In this document: piece after piece, positions 35,642 through 47,169 of the stretch | How the letters are laid out: every line of letters begins with the position of its first letter | How positions within the stretch are numbered: position 1 is the stretch's first letter | NCBI RefSeq assembly: GCF_000003815.2 | Contig: NC_049985.1 | Span: forward strand, 19,711,893-19,775,892 | Source of the DNA: Branchiostoma floridae | Taxonomy: Eukaryota; Chordata; Leptocardii; Amphioxiformes; Branchiostomatidae | DNA: 64,000 nt | Reading direction: 5' to 3' | Made by a program: the position numbers and the translations under genes | Notes under the pieces: model-generated | Seen by the model: the letters and a program-made list of their open reading frames with translations, nothing else | Databases searched by the model: none | Told to the model about the DNA's origin: nothing

Positions 35642-38300
35642 AAAGACTGCTTATCGAACGAGCTGCTACTTAATATCTTCATCAATACTTTAGGCAGCAC
35701 CAATGGAATTTCTTTGTTCTTGGTAGACTCCAATACTTCAATGTTTTGTGGGTTTTGCATCTTATGATTAGATGAATGAAATTTCACCAAAGTCGTTCAC
35801 TGTTAAATGTATTCTTTATTTGTAGACCCATCAAAAGCTTTTAGTTACTTATATAAGCATTTTTGCGGGCTATAAAAAGCAATGAATTAATGACAGGCAA
35901 ATATTTCACATTTATGGGAATGGTAGGAATAGAATCTGTCCCTAGAATGTTTTATGTGCTTTTTAGTGACCTATAAGAACCAAATACACCACTGGGTGAG
36001 CGAAGCAGATCATTTACACTAGATTTATTCAAAAAGGACAAACAGTGCAGCAGTTACATTTTGTGAACGCACCGAATTTGCATAAATCTATATTTAAGAC
36101 ATTTATTTACGAACTTGAACGATGAAGTTTATTTTTTCCACTGTAGAGTAAATAACATGAGCAAGGGGGAGGGGGGTGGTGATCTGTGTACCCCAAATCT
36201 CAAATCACATAAAGCCGATCAATTCAAGTAATTATACTGTTGTGACCTTCTACAAAACTATTCAATAGCAAAGCATTGGCCTCCTAATATATATTACGGC
36301 AACGTTTACCTATCTTTAGTACCATGCTTTCTCTATGAAGCTTAAGCTTTAGATATCCGTCTATTCTACAAAAATAAAGGTTTTGAAGATTCATGATATA
36401 CAACGTTCACCAAAATATTGTGCCTCTAAGCTTCCAGAAAAATTGTCAAAGACATGATATTCACACAGACGGTTTGTCAAGTCTTTGCACAGGTTCACAG
36501 ACCCGCTGTGGTTGGTCAGCATACATCTTTTTAAATCAAATATGGAGAATGGATTCATTTCATTTCGTTTTCACACAGACTTACCAAATCGTCAACTTGT
36601 CCTGTGGTCCTCCCAGGGACAACTGTTCACCCGGGTGTTCAGAACAAGTGGATGTCAACAAGAGTACGTCAGCAAGGGGTCAAAGGTCGATGGAAGTCGG
36701 TATCGGCGCCCTGTGTGTTCCAAGCTCTAGTTCAACAACAACTTGGCTGTGGTTTAATTCTGTACTATCGTTCTAGTATCATATCTCCAGTTAGCAGAAT
36801 TAACGCATCCGCCTCAGTAGACACAAAAAGAACTTGTACATTAAAAGTTCTGTGGCTCGGTGTTTTTCATTCATGTTTCTGGATCGTAGAATCAAAGAGT
36901 TCAAACAAAGGCTGTTTTGTTTTCCAGTCCGTCCTGCGCCTTACTTTGAAATCATCAGGAACTGGCAACGGTGATCAATCATGTTTCACTTTTCGTCCAT
37001 CTGTCGAAAAGATTAGGGCAATTTCCTTGGTACGACCCGTCCAAGTATATTCACACTAGAGTATTCTTCTTCTTCTTCAGGTTGAGGTGGCCAGCATCGT
37101 CGTATCGATGAGTCTGACACACTTTTTTGGTTAGGTCAGAGACAAGAAGTGGTTTTTACTGTTGCTTGTATGATAGATGCTATGAGGGGATGGGCATAGT
37201 GGTGCTACCCTCCCTCTGAAGGAGGACACGCATGGTGAAGTTGCTATGTACTATGTAGGCAAAGAGTTTCAGTCTACGATCGTATCTTAAGCTTTTCATT
37301 GTTTAACGATCCGCTGGATACAAATTTATGTATATTCATGCTGGTCTTATGCATACAAATTGTGGGACCAAATGAGTTACAGGAGCACCTAATGGATAAC
37401 AATGAACCTGTTACGGTGTTAGAGTTGGCGTTGATTAAGCCTTTCCGCTTTACGTAGCCTGTCCCTGGGGAATCACGCACGATGACTCATCGTTACGTAC
37501 GTACGTCATATTCCAGGAAACGTTCGGCAGCAACCCGCGCATCAATCAGTGGTGGATCAGTTCCTGTCAGTTTTGCCCCAGCCGATTCCAGCTGTTAATC
37601 ATAGAATCTTCCTCAGAAGCACGTCATATTGAAACGTGCTTAGTAACGACAAGGATATCCTGTATTACCGACAGCATTCATTGTGTCTTTGGATCACAGC
37701 AAGTACATTGCATGGATAACATCAGTGCTCATCAATTTTTGCCTGATTTTAGAAAAGAAAATATCTGTTTGTCTTCTTCGGGGATGGTCAGCATGGCGAA
37801 AAATGGGCAAAAGTTCAGTCTTTGTACATGTAGTTGCAGAATTAAGATTTGTTGGGTAGTTGTAACCAATATGGAGTTGGGTAGTTGCAACGAAGTGGTA
37901 CTAGTATTAGTACCAGTACTGAGTGATAACAGTACACTGCTCTCGTGTCCCTTTTACTACACCACTGTACTTCTTGAATACAGGAATGAAATTCAATACT
38001 TTGTTGGAGGTCATAAACCGAATAAATAATAAAGTAAATAAAGGATGATGAAAAGATAACAGTATCCAAATTATAAAAAAACAAAACAGTATTCAAATAA
38101 TTAAAAAAAAAGGAATTTAACAAATCGTCAAAAATGATCCCATTTGATTTGATGATGATGTTAAGGTTGTATCATCGTCTCTTTTAATAGAGTACCGCGA
38201 TGCTGTGTTTACGGGATATCATATTTCAAACTGTGTATCTGAAGCTTAACTCGCTTATAATTAAGTCCTTCAGTATGTGGCAATGACCAAAGAGACGTTA
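35642..38300. other. Gene-free stretch with unresolved open frames
   Basis: Overlapping plus-strand frames at 36393-37059 have no recognisable family and no clear splice-bounded exon. A CTT-repeat followed by AGGTTGAGGTGGCC near 37065-37090 looks like a retroelement edge. Nothing else is supported. Confidence 0.4.
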
Positions 38301-38309
38301 ACGCGAAAG

Positions 38310-39640
38310 AGCCACAGTCGTAGTGAATTCCAGATCATGTCCGCTCCGTAAATGAAATTGAAGATTCTTCCTGCATAGATGTATCTACTGAGGAGTACAT
38401 CAAAACCTTGCCTCCTTAGAATACTGAGAAGTTTTAGACACTATGCTGCAGCTGCATGTCATCATTAGAACTGTGTCCCAATTGTTAAACTTGTCAATCT
38501 CCCTGCAACGACGGACTCCATGCACTATCGTAGAAAGGATGATGGTGAAAAGGGAAGTCGGCGTATATACCACTGCGATGTTGCGACACAAGTAGACTAG
38601 CATCACCACAATGTTCAGTGTGTTAGACGACAAACTGGGAAGCCCCCAGTGCTATCTGCGATATATCGAAGTTTGACGAAGCGTAATAACTGACTCCAGA
38701 TGATCATGATTTCGGTGGTGTGATTTTGGATTCCTCTTGTGTAGACATACCTGACTTAGATCATATGAGAATGGTCCATTTAGGATACCGTGAAGTTGTG
38801 TCTACGGGAATTGCCATCATTAAAGCTGTGTCCCAGGCGATTACTTCTTGTAATGATAGATTTCCGAATATCGACGACTAGTTCATTTTCTACCTTTTTG
38901 GAATACCTAGAAATTCCATCGACAGAATGTAATCATTCAAGCTATGTTCTGGACGCTCACCGTGTCTTTCTCCTCTGCTGTACTTGATAAATGAATGATG
39001 AAGAGATTCAAAGCTCGAATGAGCCATTGCCGTGAGGTACTCCAACTGAATTCCACTCCCCAAATGCGATCATGGATTTCTGCATAGATGCACGTACTGG
39101 ACTTAAGACCATTGCCTCTGTAGAATAAGTAAGAATTACGTGGACAGTATGTCATCATTCAATGGTTTCCTCCATACAGAAGGTCAATTGAAGTATTGAA
39201 GTAGAAGATTGAATCACTGCCATTTAGGAAAGCCGTGTAGTTCTGTAGAAGGGATATCGTCGTTAATGCGTGCCAGAAGTTTTGCTGGGTAGCACACTTC
39301 CTCTATCTGCAATGTATGAATCCATCGAGTAACCGCGACTAACTTCAGTTGATTTCCGATACCCACATGCGATTATGTAGTCTTGCATAGATGCACATAG
39401 AGAAGACTGAATGATGTCACTTACAGATACCTAGAGATGCATACAGGACATGTCATCATTCAAACTGTGTCCAAGTGGCCACAATGTTTAACTGGCCAGC
39501 CTTCTTTGTTTTGAAATAAATGATGAAGAACCGTTAAGCTGAATGAGTCGTTACTGAATCAGCTAGCTGATTTCCACATAGATCGGGAACCATTTCCCAA
39601 AAATAATCATTTGAACGCAATCTTCCGATTGTTGGGTCTT
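38310..39640. repeat. Decayed tandem duplication, units of roughly 300-350 bp
   Basis: A motif series (GCATAGATG, then about 100 bp later GTCATCATTCAAACTGTGTC-like, then GATGAAGA) returns near 38370-38480, 38740-38830, 39080-39160 and 39380-39480 with many differences. The units are too diverged to code. Origin unknown. Confidence 0.45.
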
Positions 39641-40561
39641 GATCGTATGTGCTTATAGTTATATGCCTACGGCGTAAAGGTATCGTATACTATCAGTCAC
39701 TATCAGACTCATTGATAACCTGGGTGCATAGTGGTGAAATTGCTCCACGTACGTGCAATACTCTGAAGTCATTCGGTCAAATAGAATCCAGTTAACCGTA
39801 ATCACAAGGCTAAGTGTGTTTCCGGAGTTCACTGAACGATTTTCGACGTTACCGGGCTTAGTATTCGGGTTGGTATTCCTCAGTCGATCATTCTTATCCG
39901 TCCAACGAGAGAAAAAAATTGGTAAATTTCGTTCAATCAAAGATTCGCCTCTTCAGGAGAATGGATGAATGTACCCATGCATAAAAAGGGTCAAAACGTA
40001 GGATCTTTCCTTTCAGTGAATAACGTTCTAGATGAATGGATTTCTGGAGTATCAAACAAGGTCACGATGTAACCTTCATCCATTGAATAGTAACACAGAA
40101 TGGATGGAGAGAATTCGTCAGCTCCAGTTATTTTTAGTTGAGTAGTGACCGTAAGGGACGGTACACTATATTTTGTGGTGAGTGAATAGGTAGCCATTTG
40201 ACTAGGTTGTGCGAGAAATTGTTCAACTGACAGTACGTCATGCTTTGACTAGTCAGGTCTGTTATAAAATTGTTTATGACGAATACAACATCGACCTGTA
40301 TCAAATGAATGTTCGTATATATCGTATTCGTTTGGGTGGGAAAAAACACTCACCGTTTTTTGATTTTGAAAAACTCAGCTCTCGAATGAACGGTATCTGC
40401 TCTTCAATGTAAGCTCCAAGTAAGTCGCTGTCAAACGTAGATTCAAGTGTCTTCAACTTTCCGGAGTATGTTTAGATCCGGTCGCCCTTGAAAAAATTAG
40501 GAATGACCGGCGGGTAGCCACTACGCCCAAAAATTTCATCCATTCTGTAGAATTCTATTTC

Positions 40562-40807
40562 TCAGCCATCCACGGGTTTCCATATCTTTAGCTTGATCGC
40601 GGAATGACAGCAAAGCAAAATGAATCCGAGAGCCAAAACACCACTTGTCGTCACCCCGGCGATGTACCGTGTCGTGAACATTGCCGAGCCGTCGCCATCA
40701 TCGTCGGCGGGGACGATCACCTCTCCTCCCGAGGACGGCCTCACCGTGGTCCCGTTCAAGAGTAGCGCTTCGCTGGATGCTGTGGTAAAATGCACCGGTG
40801 TCATCTC
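40562..40807 (-). CDS. Orphan terminal exon: stalk, transmembrane helix, short tail
   Basis: After a good acceptor (TTATTTACAG) at 40808 an open frame of 82 codons encodes a Thr/Ser-rich stalk, an Asp-rich stretch, a hydrophobic helix (GVTTSGVLALGFILLCC) and a 14-residue basic tail ending in a stop. The entry phase is 0, the same as at the stalk-to-membrane junction of the LRR receptor at 28221-31330. It looks like the last exon of another membrane receptor, but no convincing upstream exon is visible on this strand up to 47 kb. It is either a gene remnant or a gene with exons too short to see. Confidence 0.5.
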   Translation of the reverse strand, partial: EMTPVHFTTASSEALLLNGTTVRPSSGGEVIVPADDDGDGSAMFTTRYIAGVTTSGVLALGFILLCCHSAIKLKIWKPVDG

Positions 40808-41659
40808 CTGTAAATAACAGATCTCGCTTCTCCTACAGCGTTTCGAAAGGCACAGTTGTAACAGATTCCCGAGTTGTCAGTATGCTCGAATCTCTCTTCA
40901 AGAGCTTGTCCGTAATTCCAATGCCACAGTTGTTAAAGATCCTTCTCGTGTTTTTCAGAAGCTACGATCCTACACCAGCTTTCTCACAAGCCAGTTTAAA
41001 ATGGACCTTTTCGATCTGTCTAAATGCCGTTGCCACTTTCCTCTATTCGATTCCCAAAGGTACTCCTTTCTTCTATGTTCCTGGATACTGACGGCTCATT
41101 CCGATAGTGTGCGCTCCAAATGACACGGTTTTAGGGTTCCTCTTCGCTGCTGGAATGCTAATATCTCTGCCCTGTATTGGCCCTTCGAAGACTCAGTAAT
41201 AAAAGGCCTTTTCCGATTTCCAAAGACCGAGAATTCTCTGCTATCCCTTATTCTGAAGAGACACGCTTTCACAGACCGTCATCCGATCGCAACAGCAGTG
41301 AATGTACAGAACCTGGTACTTCCTACTATTGATCATCTATGTAACCGGCGTGTCTAAATCGGGCCAATGATCCCCTTACGATGACGCACGAGGCGAGGCA
41401 CTGATAATTGCGCTCATCCTCGTACGTTCCGCCCGTGGAGAGACGCACACGTGACGCAGATAACACAACTGCGTCACCGCAACCCGTCTTCATTTACCGG
41501 GCCCTTGTAGTAATCCTACCAATTAGGATCCAATCAACCCTGCTGTGCGCCCACGTAATACCATCGTCTGGAGATCCTCCAGTACTATCTCTGATTCATA
41601 AACAGCCACGGTGAAACAGCACACCAGCCAAGGAAAGACGGCGTTCATTATACCACAGG

Positions 41660-41998
41660 GACACACCAATTGTATTTGTTGTTTGTCGGATTTCACGACC
41701 GTATTTTTTCCGATTTGAAAAAAAAAAAGAAAAAAAAATTATGGTCATACCTCGTGTTGACAATTTTAACCACAGTGCCACACCAATTGTGTTTGTTGTA
41801 TGTCGGATTTCACGACCGTATTTTTTTCCGATTAAAAAAAAAACTTTTCAAATTGATGGTCATACCTCGTGTTGACAATTTTAACCACAGTGCCACACCA
41901 ATTATAGTTGTTGTTTGTCGGATTTCACGACCTTATTTTTGCCGATTTGAAAGAAAAAAAACACTTTTCAAATTGATGGTCACACCTAGTGTTAACAA
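41660..41998. repeat. Tandem repeat, about 115-bp unit, three copies
   Basis: Units begin near 41662, 41778 and 41893, each with CACACCAATT, TTGTCGGATTTCACGACC, a poly-A stretch and TGGTCATACCTCGTGTTGAC. A related single unit in inverse form lies near 42250-42275. Confidence 0.85.
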
Positions 41999-42269
41999 AA
42001 TTTAACAGCCTCTCCTTTCTCAAATTAACTATATGCGTCTGAAATTCCAGTAGCTGTACGTGCCTATTTTGGACAGTACGTTTATAATTTTTTCTTCAAA
42101 CTGTGGACTTTGCTACCAGGTCCCCGCTAAATTAACTGTAACTTGAGTAAGCCCCTCGATCTCTCCTTCCCCCGACTTTTTGCAAAATTGTTATTTATTT
42201 ATTTTTTGGCCGACCGACCAAATTTTTTTCAAAAAAAAAATCGAGAAACAACAAATAAAATTGGTGTGG

Positions 42270-42640
42270 CCCAGAGATATCGTGAACGAATTCCAATTTG
42301 TAATATAATTTTCCACCAAATAGCCAAAGACCGATAGAATATGATACAATCTATTGGGCATACAATATTACCAGTTACAAACTACAAGGATCTTCAATAT
42401 GATCTATTTTGTCTTGTCCGATTCGTATACAGATTATGTAGGACATAAACAGCACAGCAGCAAAGGAGAGTATGTATTCATTATTGCAAAGAAATATCGT
42501 GACCAAATTCCACTTTGTAATAGAATTTTCCACTAAATGACTGAGACCGATAGAATATAATTGAATCTATTTGATATACAATATTACCACATTACAATGG
42601 ACAGAGATATTCGATATGATCTATTTTATTTTATCCCATT
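42270..42640. repeat. Two-copy tandem duplication
   Basis: A stretch with ATATCGTGA, AATTCCA, TAATTTTCCACYAAAT and GACCGATAGAATAT occurs at about 42272-42420 and again at 42488-42630, spaced about 217 bp. Confidence 0.7.
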
Positions 42641-42802
42641 AATATGTAGAACAATTTATAAAAGCAGGACAATATTTCACATTCCTGGCGCAGCAGCTTG
42701 TTCCCATCGTAATGTACAGGGGATGATAGGGTATTAGCAGGCTTAATCATAGTGCCCCCACTAATGTGCACAAAAGCAGATTAGTTCATTAGAATTGTAA
42801 GA

Positions 42803-42997
42803 TACTGTATATGCAGAAACTTTCGCGGTGGATAAATGTTTGCGGTTTTCGTGGCGGCCGCTTTATCACGAATTTAAAAATACCGCGAACATTTTTCCAT
42901 TATAACAGTGCTATCGTGAAATTAAAACCACCGCGAAAAGTCCAATGTCCCGCTACCGCGAAATTAAATTTCCGCGAAATTAAATGCATTTACAGTA
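42803..42997. mobile_element. MITE M2, intergenic copy
   Basis: It starts TACTGTATATGCAGAAAC and ends GCATTTACAGTA, with ACCGCGAAATTAAA motifs inside. No gene is next to it. Confidence 0.78.
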
Positions 42998-43532
42998 CCA
43001 GCAACGGTTTAACTGCCATTGATGTACAAGTTACCATACATTGTCTCTCTTATAGTCTTAACGTTGTGGCGTGATAAAGATCATTTTTCTTCTTCTGTTT
43101 TCTTTTTAATGCCACATTTTAACTTCATGTGACGTTTGTTCTTACTATAGGACGCAGATGTTGCATGTGGTGTTCTTTTGAGATTAGGATATCTCTCAAG
43201 AGAGACGCGCACAAAACAGACATGAATTAGTCATAATGCGTGTCCTTTCTGTATACGAAGGGCAAATGTACATGCTCCAAGGTTGGCGAACACTGTTATC
43301 TACTCTTATCCTGACGCCCTGTAAAATTGACTCTTTTTGTTAAAATTAATTAACAGAGATAATTAGAACAAAAAGAAATAACACGGGCTTTGATAGTTCT
43401 TCCTCTATAAGCAACTAATTCATAGAAATTTAACAAATTAGACAAATATAGAAATACTTAATAAAAACAAATAGTAAATATGTAACAAAATATTTGAGGT
43501 TGGTTAGCTGACTGGCTGACTAGCTGATTGGT

Positions 43533-43560
43533 TGGTCGGTCGGTCGGTCGGTCGGTCGGT
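43533..43560. repeat. GGTC tetranucleotide microsatellite
   Basis: About seven GGTC units in a row, preceded by CTGACTGGCTGACTAGCTGA, a looser repeat. Confidence 0.85.
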
Positions 43561-44163
43561 TGTTTTTAATGCTAGTTGGCTAATTTGTTGGTTGATATTT
43601 TGGTTGGCTGTTTGGTTTGTTGAATACTGCAAAGTGAGTTCCCGAATACTGCAAATCTTGAAATATTCTCGATGGGTTTATAACCATGGTGCCTCTCTAA
43701 CGCCAAATCAACACATCGTTGAATCGTGTGTCAGTGTTTTGATTTGCACCATTCTTCCGATTTCCGCAAAAGAACCATTTCCTCTGACTCTCCTACTGTG
43801 AAATAACTTACCGCGAAAATAAACGAATTTGCAGTATAACGTTAAGCGTTAATAGTGCCTTTAAACGTAACGGAAACCCTCGTACCGACCCTCTGTAATG
43901 ATATAGAAAGGCGGTTAACAGGTTTCCCCTTCCTCGTGCCGTAAGTAAAGTGCAGTAAATCCGCCAGTAATCCTGCTACTTAATCCCGACTACCATGTAT
44001 AGTAATGGACCTTCAGCCCGCGTGAAGGCAATACGGTGGATTCCACATCGTGTCCATGCCACTAACTTGGTTTTGGAAAAACATCAACTGATTTTTATTC
44101 CTTTACAGCCTGCGAATGTGAAAGCTTCAACTTGTTAACAAGTATGAATATGTATGTAATGAC

Positions 44164-45112
44164 GGTCGTCTTTCACCCATATCATTGTATTGATGCACTC
44201 TGATTACTGCCGTCTTTCACCCATATCATTGTATTGATGCACTCTGATTACTGCCGTCTTTCACCCATATCATTGTATTGATGCACTCTGATTACTGCTG
44301 TCTTTCCCCTATATCATTGTATTGATGCACTCTGATTACTGCCGTCTTTCCCCTATATCATTGTATTGATGCACTCTGATTACTGCCGTCTTTCCCCTAT
44401 ATCATTGTATTGATGCACTCTGATTACTGCCGGCTTTACCTATATCATTGAATTGATGCACTCTGAGAACTGCCGTCTTTCCCCTATATCATTGTATCGA
44501 TGCACTCAGAGTACTGCTGTCTTTCCCCTATATCATTGTATTGATGCACGCTGATTACTGCCGTCTTTCCCCTATATTATTGTATTGGTGCACTCCGAGT
44601 ACTGCCGTCTTTCCCCCATATTATTGTATTGATGCACTCTGATTACTGCCGTCTTTCCCCTATATTATTGTATTGGTGCACTCCGTGCACTGCCGTCTTT
44701 CACCCATATCATTGTATTGATGCACTCTGAGTACTGCTGTCTTTCACCTATATCATTGTATTGATGCACTCTGAGTTCTGTCGTCTTTCACCCATATCAT
44801 TGTATTGATGCACTTCGAGTACTGCCGTCTTTCACCTATACCATTGTATTGATGCACTCTGAGTACTGCCATCTTTCCCCTATATCATTGTATTGATGCA
44901 CTCTGATTTCTGCCGTCTTTCCCCTATATTATTGTATTGGTGCACTCCGAGTACTGCCGTCTTTCCCCCATATTATTGTATTGATGCACTCTGATTACTG
45001 CCGTCTTTCCCCTATATCATTGTATTGATGCACTTTGATTACTGCCGTCATTCACCTATACCATTGTATTGGTGCACTCCAAATACTGCCGTCTTTCCCC
45101 TATATTATTGTT
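44164..45112. repeat. 44-bp minisatellite, about 22 copies
   Basis: The unit is ACTGCCGTCTTTCMCCYATA followed by TCATTGTATTGATGCACTCT and GATT. I count 22 starts of the GTCTTTC core or its variants, evenly spaced at 44 bp. Variants (GAGTAC for GATTAC, ATTATTG for ATCATTG) are interspersed, so higher-order structure may exist. No coding role. Confidence 0.92.
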
Positions 45113-45449
45113 AACGGATTGAGGTGAAACTTACAGCAGGACCTTTCAATATAAAACAGTTTACCAAAATACTGGGTCAGAGGAACGCTTACACGCCAAG
45201 AAAGGGATTTTTGTTCTCGGCAAAAGCTAATGTTCTACATAGAAACGACTTGACTGGAAACTTAAGGTTGTTGAAGTTTTGCACCAAAAAGACGGCATCT
45301 TTCTTGTTAAAATCTGGATAACGAGTAGCAATATAAAAAAAAGCAAAATAAAGATGTCAGTTGATCTCCTCTACCTGAATAACAATGTGTTCAAAGTATG
45401 AAAGTCTTAGCAAATAAAGCTATTGTAGCATTTTCTCATAAATCATGTA

Positions 45450-46140
45450 AGTGAGACCCTAGTTTGCATTTCTTACGTCCGCATGTTAAACTTAACGTAC
45501 TACCAAATGAAATGTCACAAGAATGGAATTTTTGTCATGTAACACAGTAATAACAATTTCTCTATAATTAGGTTAATTAGGTATCAATTTGCATAATTGA
45601 TGTCTATCGATATTTCTCTCTTTTCCACTTACATACACCATGTATATCAAGTTTAAGTCTCCTAGTAGTAATGAAATACTGTGGCTTTATAATAAACTGT
45701 GCACATTAATTAGTCAAATTAGCCCCTGGTTTGCATCAATAGCCCGTATTCATCAGAGGCATCTCCGAAGGTATCTAACTATCAAAAATCACGATGATCC
45801 TCAACCCCTTCCCGAGTTATTCCCTTTCAAAAGGATCGTGCAATTACGCACGCGCGGACGAATTGCTGTGGAATTTAGATAAATGTTGCCGATCGGATGT
45901 ATTCTCAACAGTAAGCCTAATATTTTTATAGCTACATATGGAATATTATTTAGCATTCTATCATGAAATGCAATGTATTTATTGACTGTCCTCATTAGTT
46001 ATGCAAATTGGCCCCTGATTTGGATGATTAGCATTTAATTATGTAAGGCAATTCTCCAAATATCATGAAGATTCATCAACCCATTCCCGAGTTATTCCCC
46101 TCTAAAGGGATGATGCAACTACACATGCCTGTAGAAAAAT
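45450..46140. repeat. Two related diverged repeat units
   Basis: TTAGTCAAATTAGCCCCTGG at about 45708 and TTAGTTATGCAAATTGGCCC at about 45995 begin similar 130-bp stretches that share CAACCCCTTCCCGAGTTATT. A weaker relative is near 48590-48715. Probably a dispersed transposon remnant. Confidence 0.6.
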
Positions 46141-46402
46141 TCCTGACATTCACGAGATTTTGTGAATTCTTGTCAAACGGTCTCAAACTGTGCTATAAGG
46201 CTCGCCCCTGAGGCGTCGCCAAAAACAGGGTCGCCTTTGAAAAAAGATGATGAAATTTGGTTGTTTTCTTTAATTTGTACTTGAGCTGGACCATCGTCCA
46301 AACGGATGTTTATTCTCAAATTCTAAAGATAATAGCTATACCACAATAACAACAATAGTGCTTCTGAAACTAACTGGCTTTTTTTCCCTTTTTAATAGCA
46401 CG

Positions 46403-46613
46403 TTCCGAGTGCGCATGTGCAACAACAGGGGTTATGGGTAATATGTCAAAGTTGAAGTTCTCTGAAACATCACATCTGGATATTGTTATACAAATTTAGG
46501 CAATGGTCGAGACCATAACTGTTTAAAAGCAGTTACTTCCCACCATGTTTAAAAGGAAGGGAGTTTTTACTATATTACCCACATTCCCTGTCGCTGCACA
46601 TGCGCACTCGGAA
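46403..46613. mobile_element. MITE with 42-bp TIR
   Basis: The left arm TTCCGAGTGCGCATGTGCA and the right arm TGCACATGCGCACTCGGAA are exact inverses at their ends and stay similar over about 42 bp. Length 211 bp. Confidence 0.8.
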
Positions 46614-47169
46614 TCTGACACTGCCTGAATTTGCTTCTTTTCCCTATTATGAACACTTGGACGTGAAGACAACAAGAAATCACATATACTAAGACGCAAC
46701 AAATCGATCCTTACTATCCATCACAATTTGAACCAATGATAGCCTTCCAATAAGTTGTTCTACCAATGAGAGAGTAGTTGCATGTTGTCCTATAGGCTCA
46801 CATTTGCATTATATTACTATGTTGCATTTCAATGTTAGTTTGACAGAGATAGGCGGAGATATAGGATCGGACCAATGCCATACTATGGTACCATTGGTTT
46901 AGTCCTGATGTTAAGTATGCTGAAACATTTTTCTTTTATCATTCGATAGGACCAATGAGCATTCATATCAAATGTTATGAAGAAATGCGCTTAGAAAAAT
47001 AATAAAAAGAGGACTTTAACACAAAAACAGCGAGGAAAGGTCTTAGAAAATGGCAACTGGTAGAATATCACCATGCCTTGTAAAATCAGAAATATTTTGA
47101 AAATGTCCAAAACTTAGCCTTAATAATTTTACGAAATGTAATCATATTTTTCTAAACTAACGGCTTCTT

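Noticed and set aside
36393-37059. Overlapping plus-strand frames of 81-151 codons that looked like a possible Cys-containing exon
   Set aside because: No family recognised, no consistent acceptor-donor pair, and the frames conflict with one another.
44164-45112. CRISPR-like regular array
   Set aside because: Units are contiguous 44-bp repeats without unique spacers, in an animal genome.
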